The translations under genes and the position numbers were made by a program. Shown piece by piece: positions 24,798 through 34,988 of a DNA stretch of 64,000 nucleotides; position 1 is the stretch's first letter; each line of letters begins with the position of its first letter. This DNA comes from an uncultured Desulfobacter sp. (GTDB lineage Bacteria; Desulfobacterota; Desulfobacteria; Desulfobacterales; Desulfobacteraceae). The DNA lies in contig NZ_OY761443.1 in the NCBI RefSeq assembly GCF_963664415.1, forward strand, positions 1-64,000, written 5' to 3'. A model generated the notes under the pieces. That model was not told the DNA's origin. It saw only the letters and a list, made by a program, of their open reading frames with translations, and made no database searches.

Positions 24798-25982
24798 ATG
24801 GATGTTATTTTCCATACCTGGTACGGCGGTTTAATTTTGATGGTCGTCTGTTCGTACATCATAGCAAAATCCTGTGATGCTTTTGAAAGCGCCACAGACT
24901 ATCTTGGAAGAAATCTGAGCGAAGGTGTAAAGGGCGCTACGTTAAATGCAATCGGGTCTTCAATGCCTGAATTGCTCACCACCGTATTTTTTCTTATTCT
25001 GGCGGTTCAAGAAAATTTAGGTCGTGATTTTGCTGCAAGTATTGGTGGAAACGCAGGTTCTGCGATCTTCAACAGTATAATCATTCCCATGCTTGTAATT
25101 TGGGTTGTGTTAGCTGTGGGCATCACCGGCGTTAAGGTATCAAAGAAAGTCATATTACGAGATGGGCTTTTCCTCATAGGGGCTGAAATTTTGATGCTGA
25201 TTCTATTATCAAGCCATTACATTACCCATTGGCATGGATGGATTTTTACAGGTTTCTATGTCATTTATTTAGCATATACGCTGTTATCAATGAAAAATGG
25301 GCGTAATGAAGCTCCGGAAGATTATAATGACGATGCCTTCGACGCCTGGTTTAAAAAATATCAATTCAGATGTAAACAAGGAATAACACAAAGAAGCTGG
25401 ATACTGTTACTCTGTTCTACGTTGATTATGGCAGCAGCATGCGCAGGAATTGTTGAAGGATGCAAAGGTATTGCAGAAGCACTGAAAATACATCCATTGT
25501 TCGTTGCATTAATTCTTGTTGCGGCAGTAAGCAGTGTTCCGGACACAATTATTTCCATTAAAGATGCTAAAAAAGGCAATTATGATGATGCGTTGTCCAA
25601 TGTATTGGGATCAAATATATTTGATATCACCATCAGTATGGGACTTCCCCTTGCGCTTTTTCTTTTGTTTACCGGCCAAAAAATTGACTTTATTAAAGCA
25701 GGCCCTACGTTCATTGATGTCCAGGTCATGCTTTTGCTTGTTACTATTGTCACGATAGGAATTTATTACTTCAGCGAAGAAATGCACCTGCCGCATGTTT
25801 ATGTATTAGGCTTCCTCTATTCTGTATTTATTTTTTATGCCATTGGTGCCGCAGATTATTTAAATGGCGGGAATTCATTCTTGACAAAACCATCCGGTGC
25901 ATTTATCGAATTTTTAAGACAGCCCGGCGGCATCAGCCAATTTTTACAAAACACGGCAAATAATTTGACAGGAAGTTGGTGA
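24798..25982 (+). CDS. Sodium/calcium exchanger family antiporter
   Basis: This integral membrane cation antiporter is 394 aa with about ten hydrophobic segments. It has the two inverted alpha-repeats of the Ca2+:cation superfamily: GSSMPELLTTVFF with GGNAGSAIFN in the first half, and SSVPDTIISIKDAKKGNYDD with VLGSNIFDITI in the second. The acidic residues in these repeats bind the transported cation. A cytoplasmic loop of about 45 residues separates the halves. A GGGAG Shine-Dalgarno lies upstream. The substrate (Ca2+ or another cation) cannot be fixed from sequence. Confidence 0.85.
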   Translation: MDVIFHTWYGGLILMVVCSYIIAKSCDAFESATDYLGRNLSEGVKGATLNAIGSSMPELLTTVFFLILAVQENLGRDFAASIGGNAGSAIFNSIIIPMLVIWVVLAVGITGVKVSKKVILRDGLFLIGAEILMLILLSSHYITHWHGWIFTGFYVIYLAYTLLSMKNGRNEAPEDYNDDAFDAWFKKYQFRCKQGITQRSWILLLCSTLIMAAACAGIVEGCKGIAEALKIHPLFVALILVAAVSSVPDTIISIKDAKKGNYDDALSNVLGSNIFDITISMGLPLALFLLFTGQKIDFIKAGPTFIDVQVMLLLVTIVTIGIYYFSEEMHLPHVYVLGFLYSVFIFYAIGAADYLNGGNSFLTKPSGAFIEFLRQPGGISQFLQNTANNLTGSW

Positions 25983-25988
25983 TAATAA

Positions 25989-27359
25989 TTAGCTCAGGTT
26001 TCCTTTTTTCAGTGTCTTCATATACCTAAAAAAAGCATCCGCAACCGTTGGACAAAAATGGGAGCCAACGCCTTCGGTAATGATCTGGAGCGCCTTTTCG
26101 ACAGGCATGCCGTCGCGATATGGTCTGTCACTGATCAATGCATCAAACACGTCGGCAACAGCAATGATTCTTCCGATTAAGGGAATATCTTCTCCATTCA
26201 ATCCGTTGGGATAACCGGTACCGTCCCAGCGCTCGTGATGTGAAGAGGCGGCAACAAGGACATCTTTCATATTAGGTAACGGTTTGAGGATATCCTGAAC
26301 AACAATGGTATGGGTTTGAATGTGCTCAAATTCTTCTTTTGTCAGTTTACCCGGTTTGAGCAGCACATTGTCACGAACACCAATCTTACCTAAGTCATGA
26401 AGGCTTGCAGCGATCTGAAGACGATGCATTTCCGTATCAGAGAATCCAAGTTCTCTGCCGATAGCTAAAGAAAGTCTGGTAACGGCTTCTGAATGGCCAC
26501 GGGTGTATTTGTCCCGGGCTTCCAATGCGTTAATCAGACTGGCAATGGAGCCAACCGTCAACTTTTGCTCTAAGACCAGGCGCTCCCGTTCTTCAAGCAT
26601 ACGCTGGAAATGATCTGAAAGCAGCTTCTCCATAGTAACAACAAGCATATCCACATTAAACGGTTTGACAATAAACGCTGTTACACCTTCCCTGATAAGG
26701 CCTCTCATCGTCGGCTTGTCGCCAAGTGAACTCATCACCACAATGGGTAAAAATTTATATTTAGTAAGGTTAAGCAACCTGCGACAAAGTTCATCGCCGT
26801 TCACCCGGGGCATGTTCAGATCCGTTAATAAAATATCAGGGACTGCATCATCAATGATGTCAAGGGCATGCTGGCCGTCATCGGCAAGCACCACCTTGAA
26901 GCCAGCCTCCTCAAGCCCCTGTTTAGTGACCATCTGAATGGTTTTGTTGTCTTCAACCACGAGAATGGTTTTATCTTTGACAAACGTACACCTGTTCATC
27001 ACGCTTTCAATGCGTGGAATAAGTTCTTTATTTGCCAGTCGCTTGGGCACATATGCATCCGCACCGACTTTAAAACCGTTTTCAATATCAACGTCCGTAT
27101 CAAGGGAGCTTAAAACAATCACTGAAATATGTGCCGTTTCCGGATTTGATTTTATCCATTCACAAAACTCTAATCCAGACATGTTGGGCATGTCCACATC
27201 CGTAATCACCAGATCAAACTGTCCTGTTCTCAGCGCTTCTTGTCCCTGAAAGGCATCAGACGCGGTTACCGTATGAATCCCTGCAGGGCTCAACAACGCT
27301 CTCACAGCAAAAAGAGCAGATCTGGAATCGTCAACAATAAGCACATTCGCTTTTTTCAT
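25989..27359 (-). CDS. Double-receiver HD-GYP response regulator (cyclic-di-GMP phosphodiesterase type)
   Basis: This 456-aa protein has two REC domains in tandem. The first (about 3-118) has phospho-acceptor Asp in VITDVDMPNMSG; the second (about 130-250) has LLTDLNMPRVNG. An HD-GYP domain occupies about 280-450, with HDLGKIG and the full RWDGTGYPNGLNG. HD-GYP proteins hydrolyse c-di-GMP, and here phosphorylation would gate that. No histidine kinase is adjacent. It converges on the antiporter gene with only 6 bp between stops. Confidence 0.9.
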   Translation of the reverse strand: MKKANVLIVDDSRSALFAVRALLSPAGIHTVTASDAFQGQEALRTGQFDLVITDVDMPNMSGLEFCEWIKSNPETAHISVIVLSSLDTDVDIENGFKVGADAYVPKRLANKELIPRIESVMNRCTFVKDKTILVVEDNKTIQMVTKQGLEEAGFKVVLADDGQHALDIIDDAVPDILLTDLNMPRVNGDELCRRLLNLTKYKFLPIVVMSSLGDKPTMRGLIREGVTAFIVKPFNVDMLVVTMEKLLSDHFQRMLEERERLVLEQKLTVGSIASLINALEARDKYTRGHSEAVTRLSLAIGRELGFSDTEMHRLQIAASLHDLGKIGVRDNVLLKPGKLTKEEFEHIQTHTIVVQDILKPLPNMKDVLVAASSHHERWDGTGYPNGLNGEDIPLIGRIIAVADVFDALISDRPYRDGMPVEKALQIITEGVGSHFCPTVADAFFRYMKTLKKGNLS

Positions 27360-27487
27360 GATCCAGCCTTAATTGTTTTTTGGGGGTTCGTCAAAGCTCT
27401 TGAAGTATTTTTTTTAAAGCATATTCTTCCAGTTATGTTATTTGCAGGGTGATCGCATTTATAATTTCGCCGGCTATTTTAACTTCG

Positions 27488-27545
27488 CTATCGCTATCGG
27501 AATCGAAATGTCCATTATTTTCGATCCCGATCCCGATAGCGATCC
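27488..27545. repeat. Palindrome built of CCCGAT/ATCGGG hexamers
   Basis: ATCGCTATCGGAATCGAAA (27490-27508) is the inverse of the bases at 27518-27543, which hold an extra CCCGAT unit. It sits in the 257-bp gap between the HD-GYP gene start and the second PrkA-like gene stop. The hexamer periodicity suggests slippage growth. It may terminate the kinase operon transcript, although no T-run follows. Confidence 0.6.
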
Positions 27546-27616
27546 CGATGACTTTCTCAATCTAAATGCGGTTACCCCGCCGGCCTTTGGTTCGACATTT
27601 GGCAACCTTCTGCCAA

Positions 27617-29953
27617 TCAACTATCCTTAAACTTATTGGCCAAGTCATTATCGATTACATAAATACAAATCTCATTGGCCCCCTGCTGTGAATACTCAAA
27701 TTTACTTACCAGATTATCGATAAGAAATTTCACATCGCGTTTAATGCGTTTGTCATGGGCTTTAAAATCTTCAGTATCAAAATCCTTGATGGCCTGCCTG
27801 AAATTTGCATTGTCAATAAAAGGCTCCAGTACCCGTTTTTTTAAGTTATGTACATACCGTTCATGGAGGGTTTTAAACAACCGGGTCTGCTCAATGTCCT
27901 TTCCTTCAATCATAATCTCGTGGGAAAGCGTAAATCCCGTGTATTCTTTTAATACATCCAGACGCATCCCCTGACGCCGTTTTTCATCGGCACTTTCAGA
28001 CAGCAGTCTGATTTCAATGGTTTCAAGAAATGCCTCAGTGACGTGAATTTCTTCTTTGGTAAAAATACAGTCCACAACAGAACCTATTTCATTGGTCACA
28101 GCGGAAATATAATTTTTTATATCCTTTGCGATCTGCTCCTCATTGTAATAGTAGAGGCACTCTTTAACCTGCTGAAGAATGGAATAATCATACATTCGTA
28201 AAAGTGAAGACAAGAATCCCGGGGGAATCATTTTGCGTATGGGTTCTTCAAGCTTATTGAAAAACGCACATAGATCAAGCATGTTAATAAGCTTGTCTTC
28301 CTTAACAAATTTTGAATAAAACCGATCAAAAAGTTTTATGGAGTCCCGACCTGATAACCCATGTTTTCCATATTCTTCGGACTCGACAATGATTTTTTTC
28401 ATCATCTTCTTATCAAGGGCTTTTTTGTCCTCGTCACTGAGCCATTTAGGAATGCTTCCCCTGAAAATTTCCATGAGCAGTAAAATAAGCTCCTCATCAC
28501 AGAAGTTCAGGTATTTCTTCGGATCTTTTATCCATTGTTCCAACGCAGGGGATTTTTTCCCGATTCTGGTGCAGATAATAATTCTTGAAAAGTTCTCAAG
28601 CACCATAGGCAAAAAACCGCTTTCAATATGGCGGCCAAAAATGTTCAGATAAATTTTAACTTCGGTGGTCACATCAAGAACGTATGGGATATCTATATAC
28701 TGAATACGGTCTTCAAATGAAGGAAAATCTTTAAGGTTCTGTTTATCCTCGGGATTCATAAGGGCAAAAAATAAGGCCTCCACATGCTCCTCAACATTTT
28801 CCACCTTATGAATCGCCTCTGAAATAATATTGTGAAGCTCAACCATTCGCTCGACATTGTGAGACTTAATATCCATCAGCGCATAGATGCCGTTATGAAT
28901 TTTTGCATAAGAAGAATAAATATAATTAATAACGTTTGAATCCTGAAAAAGTGCATTAATACGACTCTGGAGCATCTGATTGAGGATAACGTTGCGCCTC
29001 AACGGCCTGTCCCCGGGGTTGAAAACAGAGATCCCGTTGCCCAGTCGGCGGTTAAAATAATAGGGTCTTGCATAAAGCATCTCAAACACTTTGGCAGGCT
29101 TCCCCAATCGCTCCAAAAGGCTCTGATAAATGGAGGCGCACACGGTGCAGACCTCATCTTTAAATACCCATTCATACTGTTTTTCTGTAAACAGCTTCCA
29201 TTTGAATTCATCGTTTTTGATCAATTCGTCCAAAACAGCACGTCTCTGGTCTTTGGGAATCACCAGGAAAGGGTTGTCATGGCACAGGCAGGGAATTTCA
29301 ATGAATTCAGGCTCCGGGCCTTCGAACTCCACCTCTTTTTGATCTGAGCACGGCTTAATTTCCGTTGAAATTGAATCACTGTCAATATACTGGATCAATT
29401 TTTCAAAAGAAGACAGGCGCATCAAAGAAGGTTCAGGACCTTTGAGTTTTTTGACGTCCAGGCGCCACACGACTTCGTAACGCAATCCCTCCTGGGTATT
29501 GGCATATTGCTCAAATTTTTCCAAAAGATTATTTAAAAAAGTGGATTTTCCGCATCCGTGGGGACCGTAAAACACATAGATACGGTTCTGCTGGTTACCG
29601 TGACGCAGATAGTTCATCTGTTTCATAAACCGATTGGCAAACAGCATATCAGGAAAATACGGTGTATCGGAACCTTCCATAAAAAGTGTGCCGGTATCAT
29701 ATTTGGTAATGGCCGAATGATCTATATCATTTTCGATTTCGGTTACATGTTTTTTAATCATGTCATGAAACGACTGAAAAATATTTCTTAAAATACCGGA
29801 AGGATTGGCATTTAAGAGCTGCAAAAATTCCTGGAAGGCTACCGGTTTATGACGCTGGTAATCTTGGATGCTCCGGTTTAAAAAATCCAGGGCCTGGGTT
29901 ACGGATCCAGCTGCATCGGAATCCACAGAACTGGTATTGGTATCCATGGTCAT
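27617..29953 (-). CDS. Second PrkA-like serine kinase / AAA ATPase
   Basis: This 778-aa protein is a larger relative of the PrkA kinase encoded at 32861-34924. It has a Walker A FYGPHGCGKSTFLNNL near residue 130, and an insertion with Cys pairs (IPCLCHDNP and VCTVCAS) not found in ordinary PrkA. The C-terminal half matches the PrkA kinase-like region in general character. Its start overlaps the spoVR stop (ATGA at 29950-29953), so it is translated with it. It may form a complex with SpoVR and the YeaH-like protein. Its substrate and whether it phosphorylates anything are unknown. Confidence 0.75.
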   Translation of the reverse strand: MTMDTNTSSVDSDAAGSVTQALDFLNRSIQDYQRHKPVAFQEFLQLLNANPSGILRNIFQSFHDMIKKHVTEIENDIDHSAITKYDTGTLFMEGSDTPYFPDMLFANRFMKQMNYLRHGNQQNRIYVFYGPHGCGKSTFLNNLLEKFEQYANTQEGLRYEVVWRLDVKKLKGPEPSLMRLSSFEKLIQYIDSDSISTEIKPCSDQKEVEFEGPEPEFIEIPCLCHDNPFLVIPKDQRRAVLDELIKNDEFKWKLFTEKQYEWVFKDEVCTVCASIYQSLLERLGKPAKVFEMLYARPYYFNRRLGNGISVFNPGDRPLRRNVILNQMLQSRINALFQDSNVINYIYSSYAKIHNGIYALMDIKSHNVERMVELHNIISEAIHKVENVEEHVEALFFALMNPEDKQNLKDFPSFEDRIQYIDIPYVLDVTTEVKIYLNIFGRHIESGFLPMVLENFSRIIICTRIGKKSPALEQWIKDPKKYLNFCDEELILLLMEIFRGSIPKWLSDEDKKALDKKMMKKIIVESEEYGKHGLSGRDSIKLFDRFYSKFVKEDKLINMLDLCAFFNKLEEPIRKMIPPGFLSSLLRMYDYSILQQVKECLYYYNEEQIAKDIKNYISAVTNEIGSVVDCIFTKEEIHVTEAFLETIEIRLLSESADEKRRQGMRLDVLKEYTGFTLSHEIMIEGKDIEQTRLFKTLHERYVHNLKKRVLEPFIDNANFRQAIKDFDTEDFKAHDKRIKRDVKFLIDNLVSKFEYSQQGANEICIYVIDNDLANKFKDS

Positions 29954-31617
29954 GCCACCTCCCGTCTGTTTAATTTCCGTTTATCCATTATATAACATAC
30001 CCGTTGCCACTTAATTTTTTCATGAACAGTTGGTGCCGCAGATGCGCCTGAACCTCCTCCTGCAGATGGATCCAGAAAATGGGTTGCCGGGACTGTTTCC
30101 TGTTCTTTTCCAACAGCGATGCTGGTTTCAAGATACACAGGCCCCCCCCATAAAAATTCAATACCGATCATGGTGTTTTCAATAAAATCTGATTTAAGAG
30201 GTTTGTTTTCAAATTCATGAACAAGGTAAAGCAAACCGTCTTTGGTTTTTTCCTCATTCACATATATCACCGGTGGATGATACAGGGTGTCGATGACCAT
30301 GTTTTTATAATCGCCGGCTTTCTTGGATTTAATATAGTATTGCCATGTCATGCGCTGCGAATTATATCGCTTGCCTGTGACAAACAGCTTGTAATGGTCT
30401 ATAAATTCCTGATCCACAAATCTATTAATAAACATGAAATCATTCATATTCTCCCTGACTTTGAAAATAAAATCGTGGCCGTTTCTCTTTCCATTATCAA
30501 AGTGTTGCCTCTTTTTCTCATCTTTGAGACGGAAATACTCAAGGGAATAACATCCTCTGTTCTGCATATCTTCGATATGTTCAAAAAGGCGCAAACCCAA
30601 AGCGTAAGGGTTGAGCCCTACCTTGGGCAGCGACGTTACCATGGCATTTACCTTTGCAAAATCGGCTTCATGGCCACGGATACGTTCATCTTTCATAAAC
30701 AAATATTCATGCCAGTAACTGGCCCATCCTTCATTCATGATCTTTGTGCGAATCTGGGGCTGAAAGCACAATGAGGTGTCGCGAACAATCTGGATCACGG
30801 ATTTCATCCACTTATTTTCTTCGGCCCGAAGAAATGGGGAATACCTGATGATATATTCCATGATATCAACAATAGGCTTTTCCTTGTCCTTTTTCGTTTT
30901 TTTATACATCTGCTCAAACTCCGGATACTGGGAAAGAACCGGTTCAAAAAATTGAGCAATGTTATCTTTACATTGATTGAATCTTTCAATTTCTTTTAGG
31001 TACGTATTGTGGGACACCCGCTTTATTTTCTGCAAAAAAACATCGAAATAGTAATCCTGTCTGGATAACCGTACAGCAGGTTGATTTTGGGTTCTCAACA
31101 GACCGTCCAGCGCTTTGTTATATCCGACCAGGTTATCCATCCCCCTGGAAAATTCAATAACATAATCCACCCATCGCCTGCCCTTTTCACTTCTAAGCTG
31201 GGCGATCAGACGCTTATCGGCAAGCGCCTGCCCGGTAAGATCAATGTCCCAGGTGTTTGCAAAAAACAAATTGTTCTGAAAAAAATCAATATGGCCCAGC
31301 ACATGATAAAAAATCATCACATTGAGCCAGTCCGGGTTATTATCGTTATAGTAGGAAATGGCCGGCCGGGTGTTGATGACAGTTTCATAAGGATTGGAAG
31401 GATAGGCTTCATACATGCCTTTGCCTGATAAAACCCTGACATCATGAACCCAGTAATCATAGAGGGTGGGGATCATGATCTTGGGTGACAGCTCGATCAT
31501 GTCCCGATTGGTAACGATATATTCAAGGGTTTCATCATCAAACTTCAGGCCTTCGTCCCTGGCTCTGACCTTGCATTCTTCCATGATTTTTTTAACATGC
31601 TGACTGACAAGTTCCAT
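29950..31617 (-). CDS. spoVR: SpoVR/YcgB family protein
   Basis: This 555-aa protein of the SpoVR (YcgB) family is known from spore cortex formation in Bacillus and from stationary-phase operons in other bacteria. Family features are NDNNPDWLNVMIFYHVLGHIDFFQNN near 95 and NEGWASYWHEYLF near 290 (a HExxH-like HxxxH arrangement), followed by KVGLNPYALGLRLFEHIED. The organism is not a known spore former, so the role is probably stress-linked. It lies 37 bp after the YeaH-like gene and overlaps the second kinase gene. Confidence 0.88.
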   Translation of the reverse strand: MELVSQHVKKIMEECKVRARDEGLKFDDETLEYIVTNRDMIELSPKIMIPTLYDYWVHDVRVLSGKGMYEAYPSNPYETVINTRPAISYYNDNNPDWLNVMIFYHVLGHIDFFQNNLFFANTWDIDLTGQALADKRLIAQLRSEKGRRWVDYVIEFSRGMDNLVGYNKALDGLLRTQNQPAVRLSRQDYYFDVFLQKIKRVSHNTYLKEIERFNQCKDNIAQFFEPVLSQYPEFEQMYKKTKKDKEKPIVDIMEYIIRYSPFLRAEENKWMKSVIQIVRDTSLCFQPQIRTKIMNEGWASYWHEYLFMKDERIRGHEADFAKVNAMVTSLPKVGLNPYALGLRLFEHIEDMQNRGCYSLEYFRLKDEKKRQHFDNGKRNGHDFIFKVRENMNDFMFINRFVDQEFIDHYKLFVTGKRYNSQRMTWQYYIKSKKAGDYKNMVIDTLYHPPVIYVNEEKTKDGLLYLVHEFENKPLKSDFIENTMIGIEFLWGGPVYLETSIAVGKEQETVPATHFLDPSAGGGSGASAAPTVHEKIKWQRVCYIMDKRKLNRREVA

Positions 31618-31654
31618 TGGGCCCTGCCTTTCTTTTTTTATCCGGCACTCTATT

Positions 31655-32833
31655 TTAGGAAATCAGATTTTTAATTCCCTGAATAATTCTGGAATCATCA
31701 ACATCTTCACTCATAACATCCATCTTGATGTGTTCCCTGCGTTTTTCAAGTATTTTGGAATTTCTCAGGTATTTCTCCACTTCGGTCTGCGCTGATCCCA
31801 CATAGGAGTGCTCGACTATGGAGATACCGATCCGGGCAACATAGCGCAGCATTTTTTCTATTTCTTTCAGGGTATTAACCCCATCCTTATCCCAATCATC
31901 GCCATCGGTCCCATGAAAAACATAGATGTTGTAATCTCGGTCCAGACCCTCCTTTTCCACGATTTGGTTCACCAGCTCAAAAGCAGTATAGACCTTAGTT
32001 CCCCCAGCCACTTTATAGGAGTGATATTTATAAAAATCTTCAACTTCCCTGGCCTGGGTATCATGGAGAATAAAACGGGTTTCCACCTGCCTGTCATATT
32101 GATACAACAGCCACGAATAGAGCATCACATGCTGGGAAACCACCGCCTCGGTCACCTTGCCACCCATGGATCCGGAATAATCCCTTAGAAAAAAAACCAT
32201 GGCCTGGGATTCATACTCTTTCTCACGGGACAGAATCCTGTAAATAAGATCCCGGGGAGAGATAATAAACCGGCCCGGGTCTATGTCGTTGACATCCGGA
32301 ATGGTACCAAGAGCAATATTAGTCTGAACAATCTGTTTTAATGTTGCTTTTTTGTCCAGGATCTGGCCCATACCCCGGTGTTTATCTGTCAAATCATAGG
32401 TGTAGCGGGACAGGGCCCGCCTTTTGCCTTTGTCCTGAAGGTTGGGAAGCTGGAAATCCTGGGACAATACCTTGCCTAACTCGTAGGCACTGGACTCGAA
32501 CTCATGCTCTCCTCCCTGGCCTTCGCCTTCCCCGTCACCGGCTCCCTGGCCTTCCCCCTCGCCTTCTCCCTCATCCGGGCGTACGGGCTGTTCACCGATA
32601 ATGTCCCCCTCTTCTCCTTCTCCTGTACCTCCGGAAGGTTCTCCTTCTCCGGTTTTCGGATCAAAAGAAGGTTCATCATGGACAAACTTTTCCTCCACGG
32701 TGGTGGGAACAACAATAATTTTTTCCTTGCCCCCGGTACCTGGCTTGACAATACGACCAATACGGATTTTACGTTTGAATCCGTCCTCTTCCCGCTGACG
32801 ATCCCGCTCTAATAATTCATCAAGGGTTATCAT
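31655..32833 (-). CDS. YeaH/DUF444 family VWA-like protein
   Basis: This 392-aa member of DUF444 is related to YeaH of the yeaGH stress operon. Residues about 65-115 are a low-complexity acidic and glycine-rich linker (EGEGEGEGQGAGDGEGEGQG). After it comes a von Willebrand A-like domain with the metal-site motif DYSGSMGG near 216 and a second acidic HGTDGDDWD near 315. VWA proteins beside AAA ATPases often act as adaptors, which fits the flanking PrkA-like kinases. The gene is between prkA (27 bp) and spoVR. Confidence 0.88.
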   Translation of the reverse strand: MITLDELLERDRQREEDGFKRKIRIGRIVKPGTGGKEKIIVVPTTVEEKFVHDEPSFDPKTGEGEPSGGTGEGEEGDIIGEQPVRPDEGEGEGEGQGAGDGEGEGQGGEHEFESSAYELGKVLSQDFQLPNLQDKGKRRALSRYTYDLTDKHRGMGQILDKKATLKQIVQTNIALGTIPDVNDIDPGRFIISPRDLIYRILSREKEYESQAMVFFLRDYSGSMGGKVTEAVVSQHVMLYSWLLYQYDRQVETRFILHDTQAREVEDFYKYHSYKVAGGTKVYTAFELVNQIVEKEGLDRDYNIYVFHGTDGDDWDKDGVNTLKEIEKMLRYVARIGISIVEHSYVGSAQTEVEKYLRNSKILEKRREHIKMDVMSEDVDDSRIIQGIKNLIS

Positions 32834-32860
32834 ACGTTTCCCCTTTGTTTTTATGAACTG

Positions 32861-34924
32861 CTACTTGTCATCTTCCTGGCTGCAGAAATATTCGATGGTC
32901 TTCTGGGCACAAGTAGGGCAATATCCAAGCTTCTGGTCCATGGTGTAAATCATTCGTTCATACAGTTTCTGATTTTCTTCGTTGGTACGGTTGGCCAGCG
33001 CTCCAATCAAAGAGCCGGCACCGGCAATGTCGGATTTAAGCCGGACATCGGTAATGGCTTTGACCAGTTCCAGGTTGTCCATAAAGTCATAATTGGCATC
33101 CACAGACAGCTTCTGGCCATATATTTTTCTAATGGAATTTCTAAATGAGGCCCGCTGTTCTTCGGTTTTAAGCCCCAGGCGTTCCTCAACGTTTTTGATA
33201 TAACGCTCATCAATTTTAAGCGCTCTAAGCTCACCGGTCTGGGGATCCTTGTACTTCCACATCATATCCGGCCCTAAATGCTCGGCATCCACGCCGATAA
33301 TCATGTTTACATAGTTGAGCACGTCCTTTTTGATGGCCAGCGGCTCGTCCATATATGCGTTAAACATCTCTGTCATAATGCGTTCCCGGTAAAGGCCCCT
33401 GGCGATTTTCAAATCCTCCTTGAACTTAGCCCGGTCTGCAGGTTCCTGGACATAATCAAGCACCACCCGGTCCAGGGCATTGAAAATATCCAAGGCAAAC
33501 ATACACTTGCCGTCATTTGTTTCAGAAGATTCCAGAAGCAGCTGTACGGCCCGGCCAAGATTTCTTTGCCCCAAACCTTTTTGACCAAAGCGCTTGGTAA
33601 TATCGGTATCCTGGTTGAGTTGATCAATGAGCTCGGCCAAGGTTTTAAGGCTTTTTTCACCGGCTACCTCCCCGGCAGCAAGCTTCATGGTTTCAACAGG
33701 TGTGAGTTTGTCGGACCGGGGTAACCGGGTCAGCACAGCGGCAACGGATGCGGCATAATTCAAATTTGGATCCTGGTGAAGCACTTCCTGGTCAAGGGAA
33801 CGCTTCACATCTGTGCCGATGGCATATTCTGTCAACGTTTTTTGTATCTTATAATCCGTATTATGGGCCACATAGCAAATCCGACACCGGTCAACAATGG
33901 GTGCTTCCTCACGTTCCATCAAAAACGTGTTGAACTCGGAATTATTAGAGGTCGCAATGATCAAGGTGTCGATAGGCCACTTAAACCCATCCAGCTCAAT
34001 CATGCGGTTCTGGATGACACCAAGGTAGACCTGCACCAGGTCCTTTTTGTTTTTATAAATTTCATCTGAAAAATGGATGCCGCCGCCGGCCACCCGGGCC
34101 AAAGCCCCCCGGCGCAGGTCAAACCGGTATGGGTTGTTGGAATCGGGAATATGCAGCAGGCGCTGGATGGACTCTTCACCCATAAGGTCCACGGCCGAAG
34201 AGGTAATTTTATCTTTGGCCGGATATTTGCCGGTAATCGTACCTAGGCTTTCTATCAAGGGTACCGGGGCAATTTCGATAAACTCCATCATTTGAGCAGG
34301 CGTTTCATCACAATATTCACGAATCTGACTCCATATGTAAGCCGAACAGGCACCCAAAGGCCGATACTGTTCATAAAGACTTTCTATTTCCTTATCCTTG
34401 AATTTGAATGCTTTGGAAAGGTAGCTCATGGAGTCTTCTTTGTTTCCTTTAAAGCTCATGGCAAGAATCATGGGATCTTCATAGGTCTGGGATTCAATGA
34501 CATTAATCTTTCCATATCCGCCCAGTTTGTCAAGATTCTTAAAACGAAACGTATATTTCATATTTTTGGGAATAGACAAAAACTCCCGATAGCGGGCACA
34601 CAGGTATTCAACGAAAAAAGTTTTTCCATTCCCCGGCTCACCTACCAGCACAAATGCCATTTCCCTAGAAGAACCACCCTCGGATGCATCCTTGACAAAA
34701 GATACAAAGGAATTGATTTCGTCATACATACCCACCAGATGCCTTTTGCCTCCGCTGAACAGGTCAAACTGATAGGTGGTCTTCCCTTTGACCGTGACCT
34801 TACGGATACCGGCTTCCAGAATCATGCGGGAGACCCCCTGGAATGCATCCTCAAATATCCGGGTCCCCTTTTTAACGGCTTCGACGTGGTGGTTAAAGCT
34901 CTTAGGATCTGTTGTAGTGGCCAT
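32861..34924 (-). CDS. prkA: PrkA family serine protein kinase (YeaG-like)
   Basis: This 687-aa serine protein kinase has an N-terminal AAA module: Walker A VGEPGNGKTFFVEYL near 97, then a sensor region with HFSDEIYKNKKDLVQ and IIATSNNSEFN. The C-terminal kinase-like part ends in a Cys-bearing tail (YCPTCAQKTIEYFC). The frame is open ten codons further upstream, but the ATG at 34924 has GGAGGG in good position, so I start there. First gene of the prkA-yeaH-spoVR-prkA2 operon. YeaG in E. coli is tied to starvation responses. Confidence 0.9.
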   Translation of the reverse strand: MATTTDPKSFNHHVEAVKKGTRIFEDAFQGVSRMILEAGIRKVTVKGKTTYQFDLFSGGKRHLVGMYDEINSFVSFVKDASEGGSSREMAFVLVGEPGNGKTFFVEYLCARYREFLSIPKNMKYTFRFKNLDKLGGYGKINVIESQTYEDPMILAMSFKGNKEDSMSYLSKAFKFKDKEIESLYEQYRPLGACSAYIWSQIREYCDETPAQMMEFIEIAPVPLIESLGTITGKYPAKDKITSSAVDLMGEESIQRLLHIPDSNNPYRFDLRRGALARVAGGGIHFSDEIYKNKKDLVQVYLGVIQNRMIELDGFKWPIDTLIIATSNNSEFNTFLMEREEAPIVDRCRICYVAHNTDYKIQKTLTEYAIGTDVKRSLDQEVLHQDPNLNYAASVAAVLTRLPRSDKLTPVETMKLAAGEVAGEKSLKTLAELIDQLNQDTDITKRFGQKGLGQRNLGRAVQLLLESSETNDGKCMFALDIFNALDRVVLDYVQEPADRAKFKEDLKIARGLYRERIMTEMFNAYMDEPLAIKKDVLNYVNMIIGVDAEHLGPDMMWKYKDPQTGELRALKIDERYIKNVEERLGLKTEEQRASFRNSIRKIYGQKLSVDANYDFMDNLELVKAITDVRLKSDIAGAGSLIGALANRTNEENQKLYERMIYTMDQKLGYCPTCAQKTIEYFCSQEDDK

Positions 34925-34988
34925 TTTACCCTCCATGGGCAGCAAAGGCGGCAAGTGCTGCCAAATCTTTGGTTGGAATTTATGTGAA

